Shown here piece after piece: positions 23,517 to 34,837 of a DNA stretch of 64,000 nt. The position numbers were made by a program, and so were the translations under genes. Within the stretch, counting starts at the first letter, position 1. The number at the start of each line of letters is the position of its first letter. The stretch comes from Dactylorhiza incarnata (lineage: Eukaryota > Streptophyta > Magnoliopsida > Asparagales > Orchidaceae), in contig JAWHQI010000258.1 in assembly GCA_033032865.1 (NCBI GenBank), positions 558,001-622,000 on the forward strand, written 5' to 3'. The notes under the pieces are model-generated. The model saw only the letters and a program-made list of their open reading frames with translations, was not told the DNA's origin and made no database searches.

Positions 23517-24137
23517 CTACTCAGGAGTGGCGTAGAGTCCGTAAGGAAAGAGGGCCACCACTTCCTTAGCCTCCGCCATGTCACGCTCGAACAGAACCGT
23601 GTCTTCATGCATCACCAATAAACTACGCCCCGTATTCGGGGGCGGGCTGACCTCCGGTTTGTTCCTGACCCGAGCGACGATGAGAATCTTCTTGCCGGCC
23701 CAAGTGAAGGAGTAAATGTTTCCACGGCCCTTGTAAGACACGTCTGTGTTATATTGTCACGGTCTACCCAAAAGGAGGTGGCTCGCATCCATTTCCACGA
23801 CGTCGCACCAGACGTAGGATCAGTAGTGTTTCCCGATGGAGACCGGGACATGAGAATGGTGAGTCACTCGAACCGAGGGACCGCGCTGAATCCACCCGAC
23901 GGAGTAGGGGTGGGGGTGTGGTTCGGTGGGAAGTTGTAAGTAGGAAACTAGTCGGGTTGCAACGAAGTTCTCACAGCTGTCATTGTCGATTAAGATGTCA
24001 CAAATCTTCCCCTTGATGTTGCAGTAGCTCTTGAAAACGTTGCAGCGTTGGACATGTTTTTCCAGGCGTGGGGTAAGCAGAAGGCGATATACTACGCACG
24101 CGGCAAAATCTCCCTCGTCGTCGTAGCCATCGATCAC
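23517..24137 (-). pseudogene. gypsy protease region
   Basis: The frame 23820-24137 ends a gag-protease linker and reads CDILIDNDSCENFVATRLV. It aligns with the gypsy retropepsin active site, which normally has D-S/T/G-G, so the motif here looks altered. Overlapping shifted frames at 23517-23851 continue toward reverse transcriptase (GRGNIYSFTWAGKKILI). Identification rests on position and these blocks. Confidence 0.65.
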
Positions 24138-24180
24138 CTCGTCTGCCTCCCCGAAATCCTACGCCCCGTAGTCGCCCTGC

Positions 24181-24956
24181 TCAACAACATGGACGGAATG
24201 GACGGGAGCTCGAAGAAGAGGGCAGCGGGAAGCGAAATGGCCCGGCTGTTGGCACTTGTAGCAGGTGTCGTGGGTGTCTTATCCGGGGGCCGCCCCTAGG
24301 TGCCGAGGAGGGGACTAGTGTCCGGTCGGCTGAATCTTTGCCCGACAGATCCCGGGCGCTCGAAGGCGAGGCGTCGACCCAAGGCCGGCAGGCTCCCGAG
24401 CGGTCGAAGGGAGGCGCCACTTTCTCCATCTGTTCGGCCTTAAGGGCCATGTTATAAGCTTCCTCCACCGTGCGTAATATGTGTATGCCAATCTTTTCAC
24501 GTGGAGACGGACGCAGCCCATGTAGGAACCGGGTGACGCGTTGTCCGTCAGTCTCATTTAACCCGTTGTGGTCTGCCAAACGACTTATTTCCGCCAAGTA
24601 ATCGGTCACCGTACGTCGCCTTGGGAACAACTCTGGTAATATTGACACAGATTTGGTCGTAGTCAGGTGGAAGGAACCGATGCCGCAACATCTTCTTCAT
24701 CTTGAGCCACGTCCGCACCGGGGCTTTACCCTGATGATTGCGGTTGAACTGCAGTTGATCCCACTAAACGGCTGCTCCTGACTTAAGACGATAAGCAACC
24801 CTCTTCACTTGGCGGTGGTCCTCAATCTCGGCCATCTCAAATAATCGTTCGACTTCCGAGACCCAATCGAGGAACTCCTCAATGCCTAAGTTCTCGTGGA
24901 AGTGGGGGATGTCCGCTCGAAGGCGGTAGCCGTGCGGGCGTTGATGGTCCTCCCAT

Positions 24957-24988
<32 letters not shown>

Positions 24989-25310
24989 AGTTCGCCATCC
25001 GAGCGCGAGGGCAGGCGGCCGGTCGCGGTTGTTGTGGCAGCACCCGCCGGCGGAGGTATTGCTGTCCGTGAAACCGGTCGGCGGGAGCGTCGGCGTCCCT
25101 CGGTTGATGTTGCGGTGGGGGAACGGGTGCGGGGTGGAGATCGGTGAGGGCGGCCGTGAGGGTCGCTAACTGCGTGGTGATGTCGTCGATTGCCGCCCAC
25201 AGCTCGGCGTTGTCCCGCGGAGTATCGACCATTCGTGGAAGAGGAGAAGAACGTTGCGGTCACGCGACGAAGAGGAGGACAGCGGTCGAGCGTAGAAGTC
25301 GAGCGCGGAT
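24181..25310 (-). pseudogene. gypsy gag with zinc knuckle and polyproline tract
   Basis: The retrotransposon gag core appears at 24181-24648 ([39 protein letters not shown]). In a neighbouring frame near 24218-24262 there is a clear CCHC knuckle, CYKCQQPGHFASRC. The N-terminal part (24879-25232) begins MVDTPRDNAELW with coiled-coil-like [12 protein letters not shown], then a polyproline run encoded by the 31-base homopolymer. Several frameshifts are present. Confidence 0.8.
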
Positions 25311-25767
25311 CCTCTGATACCAACTAGCGTAGCACAGATCGGGCGGGGGCGGACAGCCTTCCGGCCGGCGTCCTCCGCACGGGAAGAAGGGGAGGTCGCG
25401 GCGCGTACGGGCGGCGGGATCCTTCCGGATCGGCTCTTCACAAACGGAAAGAGGGAAAGTGGCTGCTAGGGTTCAGGAAATACTTCATTCAACATGCCCA
25501 GAAAACAAAACAACCCTCCTCTTATCCTATAAGGAGGGGCTAACAACACACCACATGAAAAGAGTTCAAAAATAAACACATTACAGGGATATTCGCACAC
25601 CAAATAAAACAAATAAAGATAAGACTAAGCTAAACAGCCCACGGCTTCCAAAGTGGGTCGATCCGCTCCAACCACGCGATCCCGGCCTCGCCGTGGACTC
25701 CATCCGCCAAATGTCCGTCCGCAAGATGTCCTTCATCAGAATGGGGGCCCAATCAAGAAGATTAAAA

Positions 25768-25852
25768 AGGAAAACTTGTATTGGCAGTCTTGAAATAAGA
25801 CCAACAAATGAATCTGAGTGCTTCAATTTGAATCTTCTTGATCTGAAGTAAT
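25768..25852 (+). repeat. second copy of the GTCTTGAAATAAGACCA repeat
   Basis: Shares GTCTTGAAATAAGACCA and CAAATGAATCT with 20461-20495, same orientation, about 75 bp of similarity. It directly follows the gypsy LTR. Confidence 0.55.
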
Positions 25853-25895
25853 GTGTGCTTTTCTTAATGCATAGTGCTAACATTATATATATATG

Positions 25896-26168
25896 GTTAT
25901 TTACCGGGAATTCCGCTCGAAGTTTACGTAATTACAACTTGCACCCCTCTAACTTTCAAAATTACAAAAACCACCCCTCAATGTTTACATTTCATAACAT
26001 CCTTGCACAAAAGTACCCCCTTGGAGTAAATCTTCAAGGGGTCTTTTTGTGCATGGATGTTATGAAATGTAAACATTGAGGGGGGTAATTGTAATTTCAA
26101 AAGTTAGAGGGGATGAGGGGTGCAAGCTGTAATTACGCAAACTTCAAGGGGAGGTCCCGGTAAATAAC
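25896..26168. mobile_element. foldback MITE, 273 bp
   Basis: The two halves are near-perfect inverted complements: GTTATTTACCGGGA at the left end and TCCCGGTAAATAAC at the right. Inner blocks ATGTTTACATTTCATAACAT and its complement also pair. The centre, near 26035, is CTTCAAGGGG. No open frame. Flanks are AT-rich, so a TSD cannot be called and the superfamily is uncertain. Confidence 0.85.
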
Positions 26169-26568
26169 ACTATATATAGATATATAGATATATATGTATA
26201 TATCAGTGTGTTGTATACAAATGCTAGTAGTCGTGCACCAGGTTACCCCCATGCGCAGCGTACGACAATATAATCTTCGATTAATGGTTTCACCACACCT
26301 CTTTTGAGCTTAGTTAACATGAGAAAACAAGATTATCTCATTGATTTGAAGCCATAAAAGTGCAAGACTGCAAGGCAAAAATAATCCAAACCCACCCTCT
26401 TATACTAAGGACAGCATATATCAAACGATAACCAAACTTAATCCTAAGAGGAATTTCCCAGGAACTAAAAACCCCTTACAAATTCCTCTTGATTCAATGT
26501 CATGCACAATAAAAAATATAAATTAAATTCCTGGCTAAAAGAAACAGTAACTGACGAATAAAACCAAC

Positions 26569-27513
26569 CTGTCTCAACGTCACAACAGCAAAGTTCTTCC
26601 CTTCATCATTTGAAGAGAGCAGAACCTTCTGCACCATACCCTTCTCTGTGTGCTTCAGCTTTATACCATGATCTTCTCCTGACTCTGACACCTTCCCTAT
26701 CACAATATCTCCACTATTTAGGCTTGCACCAACATATGGCAGGCCATCATCTTCAAGGCTGTCGACTCGACCTTTTCTACTCTGCATTTTACCAAAATCC
26801 ACCTTGTCTTTTGGCTTTAGATGCTTAGAATTCTCTTTGTTGTCAACATCAGCTTTGTAACTCCTAAAATGTTCAGTTCGGAACAAACCTCTTTGCAAAG
26901 AAGCTTCATTCATGACCAAAGAATCTTCCTGGTTATATCCCTGGTGAATATTTACCGCAACAATAGCATTTTGACCGTTGAAAAGTTCTGTTCTTATGAC
27001 GCGGTTCTTTCCCAAACAGTAATCAGATCTACCCAAACACTCGGCGGTCATAGTTCTGAAAAGTGGCTTCTGTGGGTAGTACATCTGATGAGTGAGAGTG
27101 TCCACTCTGATATTAGGGTTGGTTGTTGAGAAGCCAATTGCTTGCTGGGAATGTTTTTCTGCTTGGTAAAGGACTCTCCGTGCAAAATTGTGATTTGCGA
27201 AAGGAATGAGTCCACAGCTCAAACCCAATAGGAAAGAAAGGTCCAATTCGCAATGGGTATAGTTGACAATAGGCTGTTTATCATCATTCTCATAAAGGTA
27301 CTTTATTCCCCATGCGGTTCGACAGTCCTCTTCCTCTTCCACACCAATAAGTTCAATGATTTTTGCATCCATAAGAGACTGGAAAGAAGTAAATGCTCCC
27401 TTATATGTGCTCACATTCTTCAGATTCTCCACAATAACTAGAGGTCTTAGGATTCTCCCGGCATCAGAAAATATACGGATTTCATTTTGGTGGTCGTCTC
27501 TTTTAATTTCCAC
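26569..27513 (-). CDS. NRPD2: NRPD2/NRPE2 large central exon
   Basis: 945 bp, visible residues 392-706, phase 0 at both ends. After acceptor TTGTTGTAG it reads VEIKRDDHQNEIRIFSDAGR and ends VVTLRQ before donor GTTGGT. It covers the external and hybrid-binding domains of a polymerase beta subunit. About residue 192 of the exon is GYNQEDSLVMNEAS, the conserved block with the acidic pair that approaches the catalytic magnesium site. It continues KLKHTEKGMVQKVLLSSNDE, matching the Pol IV/V subunit rather than Pol II. It is fully open. The GTG at 27513 is the exon start, not a translation start. Confidence 0.97.
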
Positions 27514-28786
27514 CTACAACAAAAACAATAAATTTCTGAACAATTATTAGACCATAAAATAACAGATTGACACGATTATTTATGAAAAAAAAATACGAAT
27601 ACTAATATAAAAGACAGTTCAAACCCTAAATATAAAAGACATTTCAAACCCTTGAACTTAGACTGCCAGAAGAACTATATCTCTTCTTCTGCGGTAAAAG
27701 CTTACTAGTGCAGGACATTATATGCATAAGGGTGTCAACCGGCTAAGCCCCTTTTAGCAAAGCCAAACAATTTTATCATGCACCTATAAAATTGGTAACT
27801 ACAAGTGCTGGGCTATCCATTAAAACCTATTTAGGCTAATTTATTAAGAAAATGTAATTCTAATAAAAACTAATAAAATTCTGATTTCAATCAAAATCAA
27901 TTAGAACTTGTTAGCGTCATTTCTGGAGCAAGAATGTGTGGCTCGAAATCATTCCGAATTGGTTTTAATTTACAATAGCTTAATCAGAATTTGATTCTAA
28001 GTTATCTCATAAATATATTAAATATAATATTCATAGGATGTACACGTGTAAGCTAAAGATCAATAGATCTACCTAAGTTATAATAAACAAAATAACATGG
28101 ATCCAAAATGAGTTCTCATATTTTATCTTTTCTCAAGTTACTCAGAGGGAGAGGATGGTTGATTGTGATATGGTCGAAGGATAAATGTGCTAATGGGTCA
28201 ACTTCGAACTTAAAAGGTTGACCCATTTAACCGTTGCACGTAAGAATCAACATATTAAAACTTTGGGCCAGACTTACAGGGTGACTGGACACACCTCATG
28301 TGCATGCCTCGGTAAACCACAATGTGATTAATGTTTAGTGCCGCAAATTATTGAAACTGTGGATAAGTAGTGGATGAAAGATATTGATAGATTCAATAAT
28401 GCTTGTTTGGTGTGCTTGGTTAATCGGGAACAGCAAAGGAACTAAAGATGTATGTTGCATACCTTCTGAAAACAATTTAACATCAAATTGTGTAAGTACC
28501 CAGCATCGTCATTTACAGACACTGTTTATTAGTTGCAGCCAAAGCAGACATGGGAACTAGAAGGCTTATATTCTAATCTATCATTTTGTAGTTAGCTTGG
28601 TTCAACGTGGCTTTCTAAACATTTAAAATTTCAAGTAGAAAAATAAGGAATGGTTAGTTGCAGGCACTTTGAAGCAAGGCCTACCCAGGAGAAACTTCAA
28701 TTATTAATTTCTAATTTCAATTTATAATTTCTAATTTCAACTTTTTGCTTTGTTTTAAGTTAGTTAGTTATTTCAATGTTGATTAT

Positions 28787-28927
28787 TGTTGTAAATAGTA
28801 TTAGGTGTTTAACTTGTATTTATCTGCAATTAGTCCACTCTTAGGTCATCTAGGTGTTTTTCAGCCATATTTATCAATATCCTCTAGTGACAATGAAAAC
28901 ATTAGGTGCTTATTATTTCCTGCATAG
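28787..28927 (+). repeat. left LTR remnant of copia element B
   Basis: TGTTGTAAATAGTATT and the following 140 bp match 39969-40125 (shared TAACTTG(C/T)ATTTAT, TTTTTCAGCC, GTGCTTATTATT). It is interrupted or ended by a gypsy element starting at 28928. Confidence 0.7.
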
Positions 28928-30420
28928 TGTTACCCTCACGCATTTGCCGGAGGAGCCACTCATCGTCGGAACCATCGGAGCGCGCATTTGGAAACCACCG
29001 TGATTATTTCTTGTAATTAACATGTATTAATTAATTGATTAATATTAATTATTTAATATTAATTAGATTAATTAATTAATTAGTTAAATAAATTTATATT
29101 TCCTTGTATGTTTCCCTCCCTCATCTATATAAGGGGGAGGAGTTTTAGGTGTTAGGATCTGGAGTGTTAGGTTATTTGGGCTCTCTTTGGAGAGAAGGAT
29201 CATTGAAGGATTCAGCCTCCTTGGTCTTAGCCGGAGCTTGCTCCGGATTGTATCTGTGCTCGTTCAAATTAATGCAATCGTTGTTCTTCGTGTTCGTGCA
29301 TTTTCTCTACTCGTAACAATGGTCCGGCCTGCCTCCCACGTACGCTCGTTTCAAGCCGTCGGGGATCGTGCCACGATGAACACCTGCTTCAACGCCATCA
29401 AACGTCGCCTCGACGAGCAGTCCGCCTCCCTCACCTCGTTGTATTCCTCTGTGCAGGCCCTTCTCCAGCACTTTGATGACCGCAATCTTCGTTCGGCAAC
29501 CCCCTTGGCCGGATGCAAGAACTTCTCCAGCGCCCCGTGCAGACACTACTCCAGCGCCCTTGGCCAGATCTCCGTCGACTCGGAGTTGTCGAGCCCTCAA
29601 CGTGTGTGTCGCCCCACCTACGCCGGAGCGCTCAGCCTCCATGACCGCCCCTGTGGCCGACGGGACCGGACGCGAACAGCTCTGTCTGTCGACGTGCCTC
29701 CCTGCCTTCCCCGCCATCGACCCATGCCGCCCCTCCTGCATTTCTCCCAGCGCTGCAATCATCGCACGACTCGACGCCCTACCTCCACATCCCATCCAGC
29801 CACTCCAGCGTCCATCCAACCACATTTTTCTCTTTCTCACGGGCCACGCCTCCTTTAGTCTAACTGAAACGACCCCCTTCTGCCCACGCCGCCAGCTACC
29901 CATCTCTTTTACAACACTAAACGCCAAACCTCCTCTTGTCCAATCCCCTGCATTTCACTCTTCCCTATACCCTTTTTTCTATTTCCTTTTTACTTTTCCT
30001 ACCCCCTTTTAACCCCACCAGCTTTCACACCCATATTCCACCTTCTTTTTTCCCTTCCCTCTCTAGTCACGTCGTTGGTCGCTCCCATTCTTAAAAACTC
30101 CGACAAACAAGTAAAACTAGACCTTGAGGGCAAGGTCGATTTTCCAGACCGGTATAATGTTACCCTCACGCATTTGCCGGAGGAGCCAGTCATCGTCGGA
30201 ACCATCGGAGCGCTCATTTGGAAAACACCGTGATTATTTCTTGTAATTAACTTGTATTAATTAATTGATTAATATTAATTATTTAATATTAATTAGATTA
30301 ATTAATTATTTAAATGAATTTATATTTCCTTGTATGTTTCCCTCCCTCGTCTATATAAGGGGGAAGATTTTTAGGTGTTAGGATCTGGAGTGTTAGGTTA
30401 TTTTGGGCTCTCTTTGGAGA
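28928..30420 (+). mobile_element. gag-only gypsy-type element, 3' LTR truncated
   Basis: 5' LTR 28928-29318 (TGTTACCCTCACGC...CTCGTAACA) and 3' LTR 30158-30420 match closely, including a TATA-like CTATATAAGGGGGA. The right copy is cut off after GGAGAG. Just before the 3' LTR is the GGGCAAGGTCGATTTTCC block, which has a counterpart upstream of the 3' LTR at 46470, so the two elements are related. The interior is only about 0.84 kb. Confidence 0.8.
29319..29858 (+). pseudogene. gag N-terminus of the truncated gypsy element
   Basis: The frame after the 5' LTR reads MVRPASHVRSFQ, then AIKRRLDEQSASLTSLYSSV, a coiled-coil-like gag start similar in layout to the gag at 42713. After about 65 residues it turns into low-complexity Pro/Arg/Ser sequence without a capsid domain. 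Probably a decayed or shifted frame. Confidence 0.45.
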
Positions 30421-30655
30421 GGAGGAACCCCATATCACAATCTACTACCAGACCAAAATTGGTACAGCCGTTGGTGAACTTGTTGCATAAAAACTGGACA
30501 TGTCAAGGAGATTTGCTTCAAACTACATGGGAAAGAACAAATTCTTGGTCGTACTGAGGATTTAGAGGCATCCAGCATTACCAAGTCAATCTATATGCAT
30601 CCGGACTACATATGAGTCACGACATGATGTCAAGGACAATATTGTTGATAACATT
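30421..30655 (+). pseudogene. copia B gag zinc-knuckle fragment
   Basis: Plus-strand sequence reads CIKTGHVKEICFKLHGKEQI, then LGRTEDLEAS. This is the distal part of a copia CCHC knuckle (KxGHxKEIC) and its conserved downstream KLHG. It lies between two gypsy insertions and belongs with the pol sequence that resumes near 37200. Confidence 0.65.
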
Positions 30656-30657
30656 CC

Positions 30658-33600
30658 TGTAACACCCCAATTTCCACAAGTGAAAGGTGGAAACCTGGGA
30701 GTTACCACGCTACGGTAGTAGTTACCGCGAATGTAAAATTAATTCAAAACTAGTTCATTTTAACCATGTTCTCTGTTTCTTACCGTGGGCAGCCTAGGGG
30801 ATACCGCCGCGCGGTAGTTCTACCGCAAGCGGTAGCATTCGTTATGAATGGACTGTAAGTCTTGGGAGATACCACAGCACGGTCGTACTATCGCGGCGCG
30901 GGGGTGCTACAGCGGCGCGGAAGCTCCCAGAAGAATCGAGTTACTTAAGATTCGCGATCTCAGCGGTTAGATCATCATTTAGAGTGATTTGAAGGCTGGG
31001 AGAGGTTCGCCCTAGGGGTCTAAAGGGGTCCGAAAAACTCTTATTCATTTCCATTGTTTCATTTCTCCCCTTTGCGGCTAGGTTACATTTGAGAGAGGAG
31101 AAGGAAGGGCGCAAGAATGGCGAAGAGGAAGGAAGGAGATTGCTAGAACTTCGTTGCTCGGATCAACGAGCCGACGTCGGAGATAGATTGCTAGCGCCGT
31201 TACGGTCGTCTCCACTCAAATTTCTTTGAGATCCATGGCTCTGAAGCGTACCCTAAAGATAACAACTCCCTCCTTCTGGTCAATAGGATACGTGTTTACG
31301 TTCCTTGCATTCTCCTATAATTTTCCATTGTTTGGATTTTGTTGGTGAAGCCATACTCGCGGTAAAATTGTTTGTGGGAAATCTTGTTAGGGAAATACGT
31401 GATGCCCTAGTGCAATTAGGATGCATGGACATGGGGTGGGAAGGCCTAGAGGGGGCTGGAAATGGATGTTCCACGATTTCCTGGGAGGTATCACCGACGA
31501 TAGTGTTACCGTCAGGCGATAGCTCCCAGAAAATCTATATAAGTGCTTCCAGGTGATGGATTTGTACTGGGATGCCTTGGGATGTGTTTATGACACTGAG
31601 GGTCATAAGTGGAGACACTAAACTCAGGATTTGAGTTTCCTGGGAGATACCGTCGGGCGGTAGTGCTACAGTCGGCGATAGCTTCCAGAAAACCGATGAG
31701 AAATGCTTCCAGGCACTAAGAATAAGTCATGATGAATTCATATTGATAATTGATGAAAGTAGAAAATGTTGGTGTGCTAAATGGGGAATTGGATATTTTT
31801 TGGGAGATACCGTCGAGCGGTAGTCCTACTACGGGCGATAGCTCCCAAGTAGCACAAATTGTGAACTCATGACATTGTGGACTCAAGAGAGGTGCTCATC
31901 TCTTGTAGTTGTGGACTCAAGGAATAAGGAATAATCCCATTACTTGTAGCTAAGGACTCGGGGAGTTGGGGTAAGGCTCACTCCTTGTAGTAAATTGACC
32001 TGGGGTTGGAGTTCCTCACCCTTATAACTATGGGGTTGGATTATACCTTTGTAGCTTGTGACTAGGGAGCCCCTCACGTAGATGATTGAATGTGAAAATT
32101 CGATCTGTAGTCTAATCACCTAGAGGGGGTGAATAGGTGCTTCAAAATATTTTAGTCTCTTTTATGTTGTTGACTATTCTAGCTCAGAGAAAGTAAAATA
32201 AACAACACAGAAAAGCACACAGTTGTTTATAGTGGTTCCCCAGATGATGGGTACTCCACTGTCCCCCTTCACCTATCTAGCAGAGTGCTAGTCTCGGCCA
32301 ACTCCAAAAAATCAGATCAATCAGATCTTACAACTCAGGAACACATCAAGTCCCCTACCTCAGATTCCCTCCTGGAATCCTACCTCAGGTGCCAGCAGCA
32401 ACTCTACCTCAGAGTGCAAGCACTCCTACAGCTCAGATCCCCAGCAAGGATCCTACAACTCAAATTTCCTCAGAAATCCTACCTCAGGTTTTCACAAGAC
32501 CCTACATCAGACTTTTAGCAAGTCCTACACTCAGGCCTTCTCACCAGCCCTGCACTCAGGTTGACGGCACAGCCCTACCTCAGATCTCAAGGAGATCTTA
32601 CAATAAAGAGATTAGAAGAATGTTTACAATATATGTAGACTTTGAAAGATGTAGTTTTAAGTAGCTTGAGTCTTATTAGGCCTTTTTGGAAAGAAAGTCT
32701 TCTCTAGCAGCAACACTTGATCAATCAGCAGAAAATCTTTTAGTACCAGGATCAGTGATGAGCTTTCTTGTATGAAGAAGTCTTCTTGCTCTCATGATTG
32801 AGAGCTTTCTTGTTGAAGCTTGACTTCTTCTTTTTCTTCTTCCATTGAAAAGACTTGTTTTTTACTGCTCTATTGCTTTTTAGCGGCAGACAAGGCTTTT
32901 CTCTTTTTGATTTCTCAACGTTATAAGCTCAAAGGTTAGGGTTAGCCGACCCTCTCTTATCATTTTATATCTCTGATTCTTCTAACGGTCAAGACATGAA
33001 AAGTTGTCTCAGACCACTTTTCAGAAGTGATTGATTTGATATTTGCATTTGTCGTTTCCGTTGATTTGAAATCTCGTCTTCTGAGCTTTGACAAAACGAT
33101 ATCGTTGTGTGAAGTTGGTTAATCACAACGATAAATGACTAGGTAGTCTTCTCTTGAGCTCTTACAACGATATCTGCCTTAGATGACTTTTCTTGAGTCC
33201 TCACAACGATATCGTCATGTGAAACTTGTTGTCATGACGATATATGCCTTAGCTGACTTTCTTTGAGTCCTCACAACGATGTCTGCCTTAGCTGACTTTT
33301 CTTGAGTTCTCACAACGGTATCGTCGTGTGAAGCTTGTTGTCACGATGATATGTGTCTTAGCTGACTTTCCTTGAGTCCTCACAATGATATCTACCTTAG
33401 CTGACTTTTCTTGAGTCCTTACAATGATATCGTTGTGTGAAGCTTGTTGTCACGAAGATATGTGTCTTACCCGACTTTCCTTGAGTCCTCACAACGATAT
33501 CGTCGTGTGGACCTTGTTGACACGACGATATCGTCGTGTTCTTATTATCATGTCGATTGTTGACTGACTTCTTTTGCTGTCTTCTGTGAGTGATCAAAAC

Positions 33601-34326
33601 GATATCGTCGTGTGATTGTCACATACACGACGATATTTTACTTAGACATTTTGTGTTTGATCTTCAACCATTACATATAAGATATATGATGTCCCACCCT
33701 GCTCATGTCACATCAGATAGATGTTAAATACAAATTGTACTTATCATTGACTTAGGGACTTCTCCAAATCTGAAACATTGTGGGCAGTGTTCCCAACAGA
33801 ATGGTATGGTAGGATGTTAGTAATTGTTGAACTCATGTGTAGTAGGCTTTCTTGCTTTATAGAATGCTTATTGATTACTACTTCTTGTTTTACTATTTTA
33901 TTGCTGTATATTATATATTGCGAAGTGCTGACTTGCAGGGTGATGTAGTTTCTCGGGGTCCTCTAGGACGGCCGAGAGAAGTCGTGTTGTTACGTAGTTG
34001 TGGTCAACTCATAGCTGACCCATGTGTACCGCTTTTATTGAGATGGTTGCATGGCGCGGTAAGGAAGTGGAGGGCCGCTAGAGTCACTTCGAGAAATGTA
34101 CCCAAATTTCTCTGAGATACATGTTTTATTCTCTAGTCGTTGAGTAGTCATACGAGCCAAAGTGTTTGGGTGCTTGTACCGCTTCATTTGTTAGACAGTC
34201 GTACTTTCATTTGAGAGCTGTATAGGTCATAATGCCAAGGACATTTCCTATGTTTAGTTGTGGGACACTCTTTTGTTATTAGATATTCATGCTTTATCAT
34301 GGGGTAATTACAGAAGGAGTGTTACA
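30658..34326 (+). repeat. 5' LTR of a large gypsy element, carrying a nested solo LTR
   Basis: Begins TGTAACACCCC and ends GAGTGTTACA, with the 8-bp terminal inverted repeat TGTAACAC/GTGTTACA. It is followed at 34329-34341 by TTGGTATCAAAGG, a tRNA-iMet-type primer site. Without the insertion at 32093-33798 and one TSD copy the LTR is about 1.96 kb, in the range of Tekay/Del-type chromoviruses. Several short words of the type GGGAGATACCG(T/C)CG...GCGGTAG recur inside it (30730-31850). Confidence 0.75.
32093..33798 (+). mobile_element. solo LTR with perfect 5-bp TSD
   Basis: 1706 bp, TGAAAATTCG...TTCCCAACA, flanked by GAATG at 32088-32092 and again at 33799-33803. No internal retroelement sequence remains, as expected after LTR-LTR recombination. 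It contains two tandem arrays: about 32330-32600, 30-40-bp units with CCTACCTCAG/CCTACAACTCA, and about 33080-33640, alternating units built on ACGATATCGTCGTG and TTAGCTGACTTTC. Confidence 0.88.
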
Positions 34327-34519
34327 TTTTGGTATCAAAGGTAGGTTTAGGGGTTCTAGATCGAAAATGAACAGTTTAGCAAAACTAGACCGTTAGGAAG
34401 AGATGTGTGCATAGGAATATATGTTGGAACCATGAGTGTTCTTTTATATGTTGCGGATTACAATTAATAATCTGACTTATGTTGTTTCCATGCGCTAGGG
34501 TGTCGGCGGTGATACAGGA

Positions 34520-34566
34520 ATGTCAAGAGTTCAAGAAGACCCTTCTGATAGCAGTCGAACTCCGCG
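34520..34566 (+). pseudogene. gag start of the large gypsy element
   Basis: MSRVQEDPSDSSRTP follows the primer site by about 180 bp and is then interrupted by the SINE-like repeat cluster. Likely gag sequence resumes at about 36735-36890 (KCQEHAPTEVRRPEP, MAPVQLRVYS). The rest of the element was not identified. Confidence 0.4.
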
Positions 34567-34837
34567 GTTAGACCCGGTCTACTGTTGGTGCGCTACAGGT
34601 CTGCAGGCCAGTGGAGAGGGGTTGGGGTCACTGGTCTGCAGACCTGTAGCGCGCCTAAGGATCCAGGCTCAACAAGCTCAGAGGCTTGCGCCTTTTTTGC
34701 GCCTTTGGAGCATAAAAGCCATGTCTGGGTGCGATTTCTGTTGCAAACTTTTTTTCAAAAAAAAAAGAAAGAAAAGATGTAAGAACTCAATAATTTTTGC
34801 ATGATTTAGTGTATGTGAAACATAATCGAGTGTTAAG
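34567..34837. repeat. partial SINE-like units outside the palindrome
   Basis: A small inverted pair of the body block CTACAGGTCTGCAG and its complement lies at 34590-34660. GCGCCTTTTTTGCGCCTTTG follows, then an A-rich stretch at 34757-34773. Related to, but not paired with, the large palindrome. Confidence 0.55.

Larger units (their letters stand above)
22166..25755 (-). mobile_element. Ty3/gypsy element, 3' truncated
   Basis: Minus-strand order is LTR (about 25325-25755), primer site TTGGTATCAGAGGATCC (opposite 25308-25324), gag, protease, reverse transcriptase and the start of RNase H. It then stops at about 22166 against a copia LTR. Integrase and the 3' LTR are missing. Frames are shifted several times. 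A 31-base G run (24957-24987) lies in gag. Confidence 0.85.
19857..26568 (-). other. NRPD2 intron, about 6.7 kb
   Basis: Bounded by donor GTTGGT and an AAG acceptor. It contains a copia LTR, a gypsy element and a MITE, listed separately. Positions 19860-20420 and 26170-26560 hold AT-rich sequence without recognised features, apart from an ATATAGATAT simple repeat near 26172-26205. Confidence 0.85.

Noticed and set aside
29473..30012. Pro/Ala-rich ORF in the gag-only gypsy
   Set aside because: Shifted-frame translation of GC-rich DNA; the gag frame is the one starting at 29319.
33080..33640. CRISPR-like array
   Set aside because: Repeats are diverged, contiguous and part of an LTR in a plant genome; there are no unique spacers or cas genes.
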